Shown here piece by piece: positions 27,455 through 36,437 of a stretch of 64,000 bases of DNA (the first letter of the stretch is position 1; each line of letters opens with the position of its first letter). Made by a program: the position numbers and the translations under genes. The notes beneath the pieces are model-generated. The model did not search any database and was not told where the DNA came from. It saw only the letters and a program-made list of their open reading frames with translations. The stretch lies in assembly GCA_019119305.1 (NCBI GenBank), contig DWXH01000009.1, forward strand, positions 62,001 through 126,000. Direction: 5' to 3'. The stretch comes from Candidatus Alistipes merdigallinarum (GTDB taxonomy: Bacteria; Bacteroidota; Bacteroidia; Bacteroidales; Rikenellaceae).

Positions 27455-29503
27455 TTAACGTTTCCAGATAAACCGATAGTTGAACCGGCGGTTCGGCGCC
27501 GTATCGCCGTCCGTACAGAACGAGATCGGATCTTTCAATTCAGCAGGATTATCGCTCCACTTGAAGTCAAATACAAACGCATCGGCTGTCAAACCGAGCA
27601 ATTCTCGAGGTACGGAGATTTCCAGCTTATTTTCGGAATAGGCCATCGGCAGTTCTGCAACCTCTACCCATTCAGCTTTCGACTCATCATAACGCATCAG
27701 CGTCGTCGTCTCCTCGTCTTTTACCTGTTTGTTGATCAAGAAATCATATCCGTACCATCCCGTCGAAGAGTTGTTGTCCGCATCGATCACAAGCAACATC
27801 CAGTTCGAATCGGTACACGGTGTCAGCGGCGATGCCGTCTCGACAAAGAACGATACATTCTCTTCATTCACGGCAACCTTCGAGGTAATGATATCGTTAC
27901 GTCCCGAATTGTTCGTATAGTGCAAACCGCCATATCCTTTGGCATCCCGATGGAATACATCACCTTTGGTATCGCGGAATTCGATCTTCACCTTGTCCCA
28001 ATCGGAGAATTTGCCGTCGATCTTCGTCTTGGTATACCCCGAGTGTTCCGGAATCGGACGGACTCCTTTATATTTACGCAGGTTCTGAGCCATCTGCATG
28101 TAATAATTGTCGGTATAACCGCCCTTCATCGGCTGAATACCCCGATTGAATTCCATGTTATACTGATCGACGAAATAGAACGGATTCTCCCGACCCAGCC
28201 ACATAGTCTTTTTGGTCGGTCCGCCGGGTTGATATTTTCCGGCCGTCCACTCGTTCCAGTCGTTAATGTAAAGGAACTCAGGATTTGCCGCCAATGCCTC
28301 GTCCCAACGCTCCTGGAAATAGATTCCATAGTGGGTCGGATTCTTCACCGTCTTTCCGAGCCAAGGCACATAAGCCTCTTTCGGCATATCGTACTCGTCA
28401 AGTTCCGGTTCACCGAACTCCCGCGACCATGATTTTCCGACACCCGTAGGATTGCCGGCAACCATCGTTACAGGATGTTGAGCCGGAGTTACTGCCGCCT
28501 GTTCCCGTTTCCCATTATGGGTTGACAGCAGCTCTTCGGGTTTCATCGATTTGACTTTAGGATCTGCCAAATTGTATCCGAAACTCCAGTTATCTTCTGT
28601 TCCGATGAATCGCTCTCCGGCCCATTCGTAATAACCCCACCACATGGTCCGAAGCGTGAAGAAATTCTTTACGTCATCCGAATAGTCCTTATAGAATTGC
28701 TCCGTATAATAAGGATCGCCATAATGAGGATTGTCCTTATTGGTCACAGCATCCGCGTCGTAATGTAAATTGGGATTCGGGGTATCCTGTCCGTTGGCGT
28801 CATACTTCGGACGTCCATTGTACAGCAACAACGGCTTGCCGTCCCAATAGAACCACAAGTCGGGATATTGGTTTTTCTCGTAGATCCGCTCATAAAGATC
28901 CTGAACAACCGTAATCACCGGTCCGTTGAAAGCCCAGAAACAGAATTTGGGCACTTTGTTCCCCTCGGCTTTCATCTGTTGCATGGTCCGGAAAATCACA
29001 TCCCATTCATCCCAATAGCGCACGGCATTGGTAACGTCCATAATCAACACATCGACCCCTGCATCGGCCAACATCGAGATATCCTTACGGATCACCCATT
29101 CATCCTGACTCAAAAAATAGCCCATTTCGGGTTCTGCGTAATGGTAGGAACCTTCAGTCCACAACGGATGGTTTGCATCAAGACGGGCACTCGGATCCTG
29201 TTCCAAGATTTTGGTTACATCGGCCGTATAAGGGCTCTTCAAGTTTGCCAACCCCTGCGTATGCCACGTGATGTAGAAAATACCGACCACTCGCCGTTGG
29301 TCGTTTTTAACCGGACCGACCTCTTCGTAAGAGGGCATTGTACGTCCGAGCGCATCGGTTGCCACCCATGTATCCGGATAAATATCGCGATACTCGCACG
29401 AATCCTCCGCTGCCGTTTTGGAGCCTTGAGTACACGAACTTCCGAAAACCGATACGGCAGCACACAACCCTGCCGCCACGAAATAAATACCTCTTTTCTT
29501 CAT
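27455..29503 (-). CDS. Secreted glycosidase-like lipoprotein with C-terminal CBM9-like domain
   Basis: This 682-residue lipoprotein (lipobox VFGSSC) carries a TIM-barrel-like catalytic region: RRVVGIFYITWHTQGL, MLADAGVDVLIMDVTNA, KVPKFCFWAFNGP and EFLYINDWNEWTAGKY. These strand-end motifs recall GH71/GH99-type enzymes that act on alpha-glucan or mannan, but I cannot assign the family by eye. From about residue 500 a CBM9-like domain follows (TKIDGKFSDWDKVKIEFRDT, WMLLVIDADNNSSTGWYGYDFLIN). The product is probably an outer-membrane-anchored glycan-degrading enzyme. It has its own well-formed promoter and no SusC/D neighbours. Confidence 0.7.
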   Translation of the reverse strand: MKKRGIYFVAAGLCAAVSVFGSSCTQGSKTAAEDSCEYRDIYPDTWVATDALGRTMPSYEEVGPVKNDQRRVVGIFYITWHTQGLANLKSPYTADVTKILEQDPSARLDANHPLWTEGSYHYAEPEMGYFLSQDEWVIRKDISMLADAGVDVLIMDVTNAVRYWDEWDVIFRTMQQMKAEGNKVPKFCFWAFNGPVITVVQDLYERIYEKNQYPDLWFYWDGKPLLLYNGRPKYDANGQDTPNPNLHYDADAVTNKDNPHYGDPYYTEQFYKDYSDDVKNFFTLRTMWWGYYEWAGERFIGTEDNWSFGYNLADPKVKSMKPEELLSTHNGKREQAAVTPAQHPVTMVAGNPTGVGKSWSREFGEPELDEYDMPKEAYVPWLGKTVKNPTHYGIYFQERWDEALAANPEFLYINDWNEWTAGKYQPGGPTKKTMWLGRENPFYFVDQYNMEFNRGIQPMKGGYTDNYYMQMAQNLRKYKGVRPIPEHSGYTKTKIDGKFSDWDKVKIEFRDTKGDVFHRDAKGYGGLHYTNNSGRNDIITSKVAVNEENVSFFVETASPLTPCTDSNWMLLVIDADNNSSTGWYGYDFLINKQVKDEETTTLMRYDESKAEWVEVAELPMAYSENKLEISVPRELLGLTADAFVFDFKWSDNPAELKDPISFCTDGDTAPNRRFNYRFIWKR

Positions 29504-29543
29504 TTTCGTTAAGTTTAGGTTACCTTAAAATATAATATATTCA

Positions 29544-29574
29544 CAAATATAACCCATTTCAGCGGAAGCACAAA
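29544..29574 (-). promoter_or_regulatory. Promoter of the glycosidase-like lipoprotein gene
   Basis: On the minus strand, TTTG (29574-29571), 19 bases and TATATTTG (29551-29544) match the Bacteroidota consensus, about 40 bases before the start codon. Confidence 0.75.
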
Positions 29575-29695
29575 CAGCACGTCTTTTTTTTCTACTTTAA
29601 TTAATAAATTAAACACTTTACAACTCGACCGTTATATTTTAACCGTTTTTTTATTAACATTGCATTGGAAAACATTCATTACGGGAATACATTGA

Positions 29696-30193
29696 ATGGA
29701 TAACAATCGATCTATCTTCTATCCTGTCCGCCGACAAGACAGACTATGGTCCGAAACATCTGCCCGGAAACTTTTGGACACCGGAGAGTTCGGCACACTC
29801 TCCATGTGCGGTACGAACGGATACGGATACGGTATCCCGATCAGTTACGTCACCGAAAACGGTTCGATCTATTTCCACTGCGCACCGGAAGGTTATAAAC
29901 TGATGTGTTTGCAGGCCAATAATCGGGTTTGTTTCACCGTAGTAGGCCGCACGCATGTCATCTCCGGAGGGTTTACCACCGAATACGAAAGCGTCATGGT
30001 TTTCGGCAAAATCGACATAAACCTGTCCGACGAAGAGAAACGACATGCTCTCGAACTATTGAGCGCCAAATACAATCCCGGTTTCGAAGAGCGGGCCGCA
30101 CGATATATTGCAGGCTCTTTCGCACGAACGTTCGTCCTGAGAATGGACATCGAACATCTATCCGGAAAAATGAAAAAACTCAAAACGAAATAA
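29696..30193 (+). CDS. NimA-like pyridoxamine 5'-phosphate oxidase family protein
   Basis: This 165-residue FMN-binding split-barrel protein resembles the NimA/5-nitroimidazole reductase-like family: RRQDRLWSETSARKLLDTGEFGTLSM, GYGYGIPISYVTENGSIYFHCAPEGYKLMCLQ, VCFTVVGRTHV and TTEYESVMVFGKI. The C-terminal EHLSGKM segment is typical. Family members are flavoenzymes or heme-binding proteins; nitroimidazole resistance is documented only for particular nim alleles and should not be assumed. The next flavoprotein gene starts two bases after the stop, so they are co-transcribed. Confidence 0.85.
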   Translation: MDNNRSIFYPVRRQDRLWSETSARKLLDTGEFGTLSMCGTNGYGYGIPISYVTENGSIYFHCAPEGYKLMCLQANNRVCFTVVGRTHVISGGFTTEYESVMVFGKIDINLSDEEKRHALELLSAKYNPGFEERAARYIAGSFARTFVLRMDIEHLSGKMKKLKTK

Positions 30194-30195
30194 CC

Positions 30196-30705
30196 ATGCA
30201 ACAAATCGATCCCACCCAAATCACTGACAATTTCATATCGCTTATCGGTAAGGAGTGGATGCTCATCACAGCAGGTAGCGCTACCTTGTACAATACCATG
30301 ACCGCTTCATGGGGGGCTGCCGGATATTTGTGGAACCGTCCCGTTGCTTTTGTTTTCGTCCGTCCCGAGCGTTATACATTTGAATTTATGGAACAAAACG
30401 AAAACTTTTCCCTCTCTTTCCTCGGAAAGGATCACCGCGATGCCTACAAAATATGTGGATCACGCTCCGGCCGCGATACGAATAAGATTCAAGAAGCAAA
30501 CCTTCACCCATTAACCACCCCTTCCGGTCTTGTTACGTTCAAAGAAGCACGACTGACTGTGGAATGCAAGAAAATATATGGCTCAATGCTGCAAAAAGAT
30601 CATTTCTCCGAACCATCCATATACGAACAATGGTACGGGGAAACCCATGGCGGAGACCATAAACTATATATTGGGGCAATTACCGCCTGTTTCATCCATT
30701 CATGA
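30196..30705 (+). CDS. Flavin reductase-like FMN-binding protein
   Basis: This 169-residue protein of the flavin reductase-like (split-barrel FMN-binding) family starts MQQIDPTQITDNFISLIGKEWMLITAG. Typical features are TASWGAAGYLWNRPVAFVFVRPERYT (flavin pocket), ENFSLSFLGKDHRDAYKICGSRSGRDTNK and the C-terminal GDHKLYIGAITACF with the conserved His. ATG 30196 fits the family N-terminus; upstream codons in this frame lie inside the previous gene. It forms a two-gene unit with the NimA-like flavoprotein, suggesting a joint redox role. Confidence 0.87.
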   Translation: MQQIDPTQITDNFISLIGKEWMLITAGSATLYNTMTASWGAAGYLWNRPVAFVFVRPERYTFEFMEQNENFSLSFLGKDHRDAYKICGSRSGRDTNKIQEANLHPLTTPSGLVTFKEARLTVECKKIYGSMLQKDHFSEPSIYEQWYGETHGGDHKLYIGAITACFIHS

Positions 30706-30746
30706 ACCAAAACCATCTATTTACAATTATTATAAGTCCGATATCA

Positions 30747-30780
30747 TTTGTTAACCAAGATACAAAAATTATTATTTTTG
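30747..30780 (+). promoter_or_regulatory. Possible promoter upstream of the BACON-domain gene
   Basis: TTTG (30747-30750), 22 bases and TATTTTTG (30773-30780) resemble the consensus. A second near-match, TACCTTTA at 30866-30873, is closer to the gene. I cannot choose between them; the rest of this AT-rich gap is featureless. Confidence 0.35.
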
Positions 30781-30935
30781 ATTATTTTATAACAAAAATT
30801 GTTTTTTTCGGTATACAGATTTGGTTATTGCAAGGGAAAAACCTACATTTACTCAAAACAAAATATACCTTTACGCTATATTGAAATGAATTCAGTCTAC
30901 TTAATACACTAAAACCATTAAACTAACAAACCATT

Positions 30936-33185
30936 ATGAACAAGTTATTACCTAAAATTTTTTACTCAGCCGCAATACTGCTCGCAGGTGCAGTTTCATG
31001 GCAATGTAACGACGACAAGGTATGGGATGAACCGGCTATCGGAAGTGTTGGCGATACTGAATATTCTATGCCTGCCAGCGGCGGCACAAAAAATATTACG
31101 TTCAACACGACAGTAGCATGGACTGCCTCTGTCAATTATGTTAATGGAGACGGCACCCAATCGTGGTGTACCATCACTCCGACCAGCGGTCCTGCGGGTG
31201 AAGGATCAGTTACGGTGACAATCGCCCCGACCGAATCATATGAAAGCCAAATTGCCGAGGTGATTATCAATGCCGGAGGTGCTACCAAAACGTACACATT
31301 TACACAAAACTACAAATACGTTTTGGAAGCCGACACTCTATCATTTACGGAACTACCGTTCCAGGAAAATATCATAGCCATTCCGGTTGAAAGCAATATC
31401 GAATACACAATCAACATTGATCCCGCCGAAGCTGCTGATTGGATCACACAGGTGGAATCTAAAGCCGCCCCTGTTCAGGATACGCTTTACTTCCAAATCG
31501 CGACTTATCAAAGCGGCCTGCTTCCTCGTGAAGCCAACATCATTTTGTCTAATACCTCATTAGGCTACGAACAAGTTATTTTCGTTTCGCAAGAACCCGG
31601 CCCGACGTTGACAATCGATCCATTGGTTAGCCCCATCGACGGTAAAGCTCAAACCGTTGAAGCGACTTTGCTGTGCAGCATGGATTGGACTATCACACCT
31701 AAAGAGACTTACGATTGGTGTACACTCGACATTACCTCCGGCGAAAGAGGCGAGCAACTGCTCACATTCGAATGCGAAGAAGCCGTTACCCAAGCCCGTA
31801 AAGCCATCTTTATCGCAGAAGCAGATACGATGGTCCGTGAAATCGTAATCGAGCAAACCGAATTGGGCGTTGAAAACGGAAGTTATGTATTTGAAGGCAG
31901 TATTGACGAAAATTGTACGCCGACATTGGTACAAGCAGGTAACCAAATGTATGCATTCTACACCTATCCATTGTCGGTATCGGGACAAGCCAATGTATAT
32001 AGCGGCACGGTATACTCGGATGCAGGATGGACTCAAGAAGAGCCTGTTTACATACACATGAATCTGCCCGCGCCGGCCAATAGCGTCAAATTGTCTATTT
32101 CATCCAACAGTTGGAATGGTAATAATATGAAATTCCAAGTGTACCCATGGAATACTGATGTCAAAACATCTTTGACAGGTACACCCATAATCAGCAACAT
32201 AATTGAGCACGAAGCTTCCGTACATAAAGAATTCCTCGAAAAAGATCAATTTGTACCAGGCGGAGTCGACCTGCTTGTAGTTTTGCAAGGCAGTGTTGAC
32301 GGCACTTTCGGTTATTGGTCTTGGAATGCTGTCAATAAAGACATTGTTAAAGGTATTTGGAGCGGAGATAAAGAGATCAGCGATCGTATTCCCGAACTCT
32401 ATTTCGTATACGACACAGAAGTCAACGGTACCCTGCAATCCGCATACCGTGTATCAGAAGATAACGGAGAAACTTGGTCCGGTCAAATGTCCGCTGCTTC
32501 ATCTATAAACGGAATATTACTTACCTATAAAGCATCTCCGAAAAACATCAAGATCCACAATGTTCGCGATTACTATGCAACATTCGATATGGGCGACAAC
32601 AATGTCTACATCGCAAAGGCAGATGCAGTCGACGGTGAATGGAAATTGTGGAACGGCTCTTCATGGGCAGCATGGTATGAAACCACTACAATAGAGCCTA
32701 TCCTGCAAAGCGAAACTCCAGTATCGGTAGTAATAAACAACGGAACTGTATACGTTTATTATATGGATGGACCCGCCCTCAAAGTGGCAACCGCCAGCAG
32801 CAATGACAATTGGCCTGCAAACTTGTCGGCTTTCTCAACAGCATTCGAGTTCACAGTCGCTAATGATACGAAGGATAGCGAAGATTCTGAAGAAGAAATT
32901 TGGAACTATCCTAACGAAATCGACGTTAAAGTTCATGCAGACGGAGGATTCGTTGCAACTTATGTAGACGCTGTTCGCTCGATTGGAACGTTGACCTCAA
33001 ATGATGGAACAAAATTCTCACTCGGAGAATCACTCACCCCGCTGGAAACTTACTATATGTGGGCAGGAGCAAAAGGAATCAGCTATGCTGTAAGCGAAGG
33101 TAACGGAGTTGTTCCGAGCGGTGCCAACATGATTTATGCAATCACTGAAGGCACACAAGGTCTGTACACATTCCCTACTAAATAA
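30936..33185 (+). CDS. BACON-domain lipoprotein
   Basis: This 749-residue exported protein has a lipoprotein-type signal (AILLAGAVSWQC). Three BACON-like beta domains follow: about residues 40-130 (MPASGGTKNITFNTTVAWTAS, CTITPTSGPAGEGSVTVTI), 135-225 and 230-315. From about residue 320 there is a jelly-roll-like region and then a repetitive beta region that mentions paired Trp/Tyr motifs (GYWSWNAVNKDIVKGIWSG, AYRVSEDNGETWSG), suggestive of a propeller. BACON domains are thought to bind glycans or mucin. The gene is more AT-rich than its neighbours and has no SusC/D partner. The C-terminal part resembles the lipoprotein at 57668. Confidence 0.78.
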   Translation: MNKLLPKIFYSAAILLAGAVSWQCNDDKVWDEPAIGSVGDTEYSMPASGGTKNITFNTTVAWTASVNYVNGDGTQSWCTITPTSGPAGEGSVTVTIAPTESYESQIAEVIINAGGATKTYTFTQNYKYVLEADTLSFTELPFQENIIAIPVESNIEYTINIDPAEAADWITQVESKAAPVQDTLYFQIATYQSGLLPREANIILSNTSLGYEQVIFVSQEPGPTLTIDPLVSPIDGKAQTVEATLLCSMDWTITPKETYDWCTLDITSGERGEQLLTFECEEAVTQARKAIFIAEADTMVREIVIEQTELGVENGSYVFEGSIDENCTPTLVQAGNQMYAFYTYPLSVSGQANVYSGTVYSDAGWTQEEPVYIHMNLPAPANSVKLSISSNSWNGNNMKFQVYPWNTDVKTSLTGTPIISNIIEHEASVHKEFLEKDQFVPGGVDLLVVLQGSVDGTFGYWSWNAVNKDIVKGIWSGDKEISDRIPELYFVYDTEVNGTLQSAYRVSEDNGETWSGQMSAASSINGILLTYKASPKNIKIHNVRDYYATFDMGDNNVYIAKADAVDGEWKLWNGSSWAAWYETTTIEPILQSETPVSVVINNGTVYVYYMDGPALKVATASSNDNWPANLSAFSTAFEFTVANDTKDSEDSEEEIWNYPNEIDVKVHADGGFVATYVDAVRSIGTLTSNDGTKFSLGESLTPLETYYMWAGAKGISYAVSEGNGVVPSGANMIYAITEGTQGLYTFPTK

Positions 33186-33204
33186 TTTATAAATACTTGA
33201 GACG

Positions 33205-33242
33205 ATGAGAAGGCCCTGCAGCGGGGCCTTCTCTGTTTATGA
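33205..33242 (+). terminator. Terminator after the BACON-domain gene
   Basis: Arms GAGAAGGCCC (33207-33216) and GGGCCTTCTC (33224-33233) form a perfect 10-base stem with a 7-base loop. The following T run is short, so efficiency is uncertain. Confidence 0.75.
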
Positions 33243-33322
33243 TCCGTACCCATTTACACTCATATCTCCACAAACAAAACCCGTGAAAAAACATTATTTA
33301 CGAAAAGAATTCGCTCTATTTT

Positions 33323-33350
33323 TTTGTTTTGCAGAAAATCACTATCTTTG
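33323..33350 (+). promoter_or_regulatory. Promoter of the rplM-rpsI-rpsB-tsf cluster
   Basis: TATCTTTG at 33343-33350 is a strong -7 match. TTTG at 33323-33326 lies 16 bases upstream, slightly close for a -33 element. The leader to the rplM start is about 55 bases. Confidence 0.6.
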
Positions 33351-33412
33351 CAAGCCCGTAAAATCGGGTAATGGATCACAACATTAAGTATTAATTTAAA
33401 CAACTAAACACT

Positions 33413-33868
33413 GTGGAGTCACTAAGCTACAAAACAATCTCCGCTAATGCCTCGACCGTCACCAAAGAGTGGGTGCTGATCGATGCAACTAATGCGGTAT
33501 TGGGACGTCTTGCTGTACAGGTAGCCAAAATCCTGCGCGGTAAAGACAAGCCGAGTTTCACTCCTCATGTCGACTGCGGAGACAATGTCATCATTATCAA
33601 CGCCGACAAAGTGAGACTCACCGGTAAAAAGTTGACGAATAAGGAGTATGTTCGTCATTCGGGCTACCCGGGAGGCGTGCGGACCACTACACCCGCCGAG
33701 TACCTCAAAAAAAGACCCGAATTTCTCATTGAAAAAGCCGTGAAAGGGATGCTTCCCCGCACCCGTCTGGGAGCCGCACAACTGCGTAACCTGAAAGTGT
33801 ATGCAGGCAACGAACACCCCCACACCGCTCAAACTCCGAGAACCATCAATTTAAACGAGATTAAGTAA
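33413..33868 (+). CDS. rplM: 50S ribosomal protein L13 (uL13)
   Basis: L13 is an early-assembling large-subunit protein. The 151-residue sequence starts with a GTG codon: [25 protein letters not shown], which aligns with the common Bacteroidota start [12 protein letters not shown] see no better ATG. Diagnostic parts are [38 protein letters not shown] and [10 protein letters not shown]. It is followed by rpsI with a one-base overlap (TAATG), the usual L13-S9 pair. Confidence 0.97.
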   Translation: MESLSYKTISANASTVTKEWVLIDATNAVLGRLAVQVAKILRGKDKPSFTPHVDCGDNVIIINADKVRLTGKKLTNKEYVRHSGYPGGVRTTTPAEYLKKRPEFLIEKAVKGMLPRTRLGAAQLRNLKVYAGNEHPHTAQTPRTINLNEIK

Positions 33869-34260
33869 TGAGTATGGAAGTTGTAAACAGCGTCGGACGT
33901 AGAAAAGCTGCTGTAGCTCGCGTTTACGTAAAACCCGGAAAGGGAAACATTACGATCAACCAAAAACCGCTGGCCGCTTACTTTCCTCTGGAGATTTTCC
34001 AGTATGTCGTAAAACAACCCCTGTTGGCTACCAACACGGTTGAAAATTACGACATCACCATCAACCTCGTCGGAGGAGGAATCAAAGGTCAGGCAGAAGC
34101 CGCCCGTCTGGGTATCGCCCGCGCACTCTGCGAAATCGATGCAGAAATGCGCCCGATCCTCAAAAAGAACGGTTTCATGACCCGTGACCCGCGCGAAGTT
34201 GAACGTAAGAAACCCGGTCAACCCGGAGCACGTCGTAAATTCCAGTTCAGCAAACGTTAA
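33868..34260 (+). CDS. rpsI: 30S ribosomal protein S9 (uS9)
   Basis: S9 sits in the head of the 30S subunit, with its C-terminal tail reaching the P-site tRNA. The 130-residue protein has VNSVGRRKAAVARVYVKPGKGNITIN, GGGIKGQAEAARLGIARAL and the basic C-terminus RKKPGQPGARRKFQFSKR. Its start codon overlaps the rplM stop by one base. It is followed by a 161-base structured gap before rpsB. Confidence 0.97.
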   Translation: MSMEVVNSVGRRKAAVARVYVKPGKGNITINQKPLAAYFPLEIFQYVVKQPLLATNTVENYDITINLVGGGIKGQAEAARLGIARALCEIDAEMRPILKKNGFMTRDPREVERKKPGQPGARRKFQFSKR

Positions 34261-34293
34261 TGCGTTCGCCGAGCACAGAACAGGTACAAATTC

Positions 34294-34377
34294 CAGAGAC
34301 TGCATGCCGTGCACTACTCTGAGATTGCCCTTCTGCGGAAAATCGCCCGGACTGTCCGAGACACTACCGATGCGATT
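34294..34377 (+). promoter_or_regulatory. Structured leader upstream of rpsB, possible ribosomal-protein autoregulatory element
   Basis: Two nested hairpins are visible in the gap between rpsI and rpsB. The first pairs CAGAG (34294-34298) with CTCTG (34317-34321) around an inner TGCA/TGCA stem with loop TGCCG. The second pairs AATCGC (34341-34346) with GCGATT (34372-34377) and encloses a small CGGA/TCCG hairpin. No TAnnTTTG element or T-run terminator is seen, so it may be an mRNA leader that binds S2. This is inference from base pairing only. Confidence 0.45.
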
Positions 34378-34421
34378 GATGTAAAGAGATTTATTAAAAT
34401 TAGATTTAACAATCAGAAACA

Positions 34422-35309
34422 ATGCCAAGAACTGATTTTAATCAATTATTGGAGGCTGGAGTACACTTCGGTCACCTGAAAAGAAAATGGAATCCCAAAA
34501 TGGCTCCCTATATTTTCATGGAGAAAAACGGGATTCATATCATCGACCTCCACAAAAGTATCGTGAAGATCGATGAAGCCGCTGCCGCTCTCAAACAGAT
34601 CGTCAAAAGCGGACGCCGCGTATTGTTCGTAGCGACGAAAAAACAGGCTAAAGAGGTCGTAGCTGAAAAAATTTCGGCCATCGGTATGCCGTACGTTACC
34701 GAACGTTGGCCGGGCGGAATGCTTACAAACTTCCCCACAATACGTAAAGCCGTCAAAAAGATGGCTACCATCGACAAATTCACCGCTGACGGAACCTATG
34801 ACAACTTCTCCAAAAGAGAAAAGTTGCAGATCAGCCGTCAACGTGCCAAACTCGAAAAGAACCTCGGTTCCATCGCCGATCTGACCCGTCTTCCGGCTGC
34901 GATTTTCGTCGTGGACATTCAGAAAGAGGCCAATGCCGTCAAAGAAGCCAAACGGTTGAATATTCCCGTATTCGCAATGGTTGATACTTGTTGTGATCCG
35001 ACAGACATCGATTATGTGATTCCTGCGAACGACGATGCAACGAAATCCATCGCCGTCGTACTGGATGCCGTAACGGCCGCCATTGCAGAAGGTCTCGCCG
35101 AACGGAAATTGGAGAAAGAGAAAGAGGCTGCCCAAAAGGACACCAAGGAAAAAGAAGCTAAACCCCGTATCAAAAAGGCAGCTAAAACCGAAGCCGTAAA
35201 GGTTAACGAAGAAAAAGAGGCTCCTGCTGCCGAAGAGGAGGCCGCTCCTGCCCCAGCGACTGAAGTTCAGGAGACAAACGAGGTAAAAGAGCCGGCTGAT
35301 GCCGAGTAA
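34422..35309 (+). CDS. rpsB: 30S ribosomal protein S2 (uS2)
   Basis: S2 is required for translation initiation and binds the 30S platform with S1. The 295-residue protein has the core LLEAGVHFGHLKRKWNPKM, LFVATKKQAKEVV, RWPGGMLTNFPTI and PVFAMVDTCCDPTDIDYVIPANDDATKSI. After residue 230 there is a charged Lys/Glu/Ala-rich extension of about 65 residues (KEAKPRIKKAAKTEAVKVNEE), low-complexity and longer than in Enterobacteria. tsf follows after 22 bases, the classical rpsB-tsf pair. Confidence 0.97.
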   Translation: MPRTDFNQLLEAGVHFGHLKRKWNPKMAPYIFMEKNGIHIIDLHKSIVKIDEAAAALKQIVKSGRRVLFVATKKQAKEVVAEKISAIGMPYVTERWPGGMLTNFPTIRKAVKKMATIDKFTADGTYDNFSKREKLQISRQRAKLEKNLGSIADLTRLPAAIFVVDIQKEANAVKEAKRLNIPVFAMVDTCCDPTDIDYVIPANDDATKSIAVVLDAVTAAIAEGLAERKLEKEKEAAQKDTKEKEAKPRIKKAAKTEAVKVNEEKEAPAAEEEAAPAPATEVQETNEVKEPADAE

Positions 35310-35331
35310 TTAACTAAAAAAGAGAAATATT

Positions 35332-36150
35332 ATGGAAATCAAAGCTGCCGATGTGGCCAAGCTCCGCAAAATGACCGGAGCCGGCATGATGGACTGTAAA
35401 AAAGCCCTGATCGAAGCAGAAGGAGATTATACCAAAGCTCAGGATATCATCCGCGAAAAAGGTAAATTGGTCGCTGCCAAACGTGCAGACCGCACCGCGA
35501 GCGAAGGTGTAGTCGTGTCTAAGATCGTAGGAGACAAAGGATACATGCTCTGTCTCGCTTGTGAGACCGATTTCGTTGCTAAAAATGCTGAATTTGCAGC
35601 ATCGGCTAACGAAATGTTGGACATCGCAGTCAAAGTCGATGCTTCTGATCTTGAAACCTTGAAAGCAACCGAAGTAGACGGACGTACTGTAGCAGACAAG
35701 GTCACCGAAAAATCGGGTCAGACCGGAGAAAAAGTCGAGCTAGTGTACTATGCGAAAATCCAGGCTCCCATGTGTGTAACGTATATCCATACGAACCACA
35801 AACTCGGAACGTTGATCGGATTCAACAAAGAAGTCAGCATGGAAGTAGCTAAAGACGTAGCTATGCAGGCTACGGCAATGGCCCCCATCTCGATCAGCCG
35901 CGAAGATTGCGATCCGGCTGTTATCGAACACGAACGCGAAATCGGACGGGAACAGGCTCGTCTGGATGGGAAACCTGAAGCCATGTTGGATAAGATTGCT
36001 GAAGGAAAAGTCAACAAATTCCTGACGGAAAACACCTTGTTAAGCCAACCTTTGGTTAAGAACAACAAGATGTCGGTTGCAGCCTACATCAAACAGGATA
36101 ATCCGGAAGCAACTGTAGTCGCTTACAAACGTTTCTCGTTGAACGACTAG
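35332..36150 (+). CDS. tsf: Translation elongation factor Ts
   Basis: EF-Ts is the nucleotide-exchange factor for EF-Tu. The 272-residue protein has the N-terminal UBA-like helix bundle (VAKLRKMTGAGMMDCKKALIEAEGDYTKA), the core ACETDFVAKNAEF with its Asp-Phe exchange motif, and the paired core subdomains including AMQATAMAPISISREDCDPAVIEHEREIGREQA. It is co-transcribed with rpsB and followed by a strong terminator. Confidence 0.97.
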   Translation: MEIKAADVAKLRKMTGAGMMDCKKALIEAEGDYTKAQDIIREKGKLVAAKRADRTASEGVVVSKIVGDKGYMLCLACETDFVAKNAEFAASANEMLDIAVKVDASDLETLKATEVDGRTVADKVTEKSGQTGEKVELVYYAKIQAPMCVTYIHTNHKLGTLIGFNKEVSMEVAKDVAMQATAMAPISISREDCDPAVIEHEREIGREQARLDGKPEAMLDKIAEGKVNKFLTENTLLSQPLVKNNKMSVAAYIKQDNPEATVVAYKRFSLND

Positions 36151-36162
36151 TCCTTTCTATAT

Positions 36163-36200
36163 AGAACAAAAAAGGCACCTTGTAAGGTGCCTTTTTTGTT
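36163..36200 (+). terminator. Terminator after tsf
   Basis: A hairpin built from AAAAAAGGCACCTT and AAGGTGCCTTTTTT, followed by more T, lies about 15 bases after the tsf stop. It ends the ribosomal cluster. Confidence 0.92.
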
Positions 36201-36352
36201 TCGCAATCATCAAAACAACTACAATTCAACATCGTTCAACAACTAAGTTTTTTCGCTTTTGTCGAAACTTGCCGCACATTCAAATAAATAAAACAGTCAC
36301 AAAAAAGTCTATTTTTTTTGTTAACAATCGATAAAAATAATTCTCACTAATA

Positions 36353-36383
36353 TTGCCAAATAAAAAAAAAAGATTTAACTTTG
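36353..36383 (+). promoter_or_regulatory. Promoter of the phosphodiester-glycosidase-like lipoprotein gene
   Basis: TTG (36353-36355), 20 bases and TAACTTTG (36376-36383) match the consensus. The sequence from the -7 element to the ATG is 62 bases and is strikingly similar to that before the next gene. Confidence 0.7.
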
Positions 36384-36437
36384 GTTCGTAGTTTGAAACC
36401 AGATTAATTTACATACTAAATTCAAAAAACCTTGTTT

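Noticed and set aside
29696-30193. The NimA-like gene as a metronidazole resistance determinant
   Set aside because: The family is wide and most members are not resistance genes; no insertion sequence or special promoter marks this copy.
29929-30195. An upstream extension of the flavin-reductase-like gene
   Set aside because: The extension runs inside the NimA-like gene and adds an unconserved Arg/His-rich stretch; ATG 30196 gives the family N-terminus.
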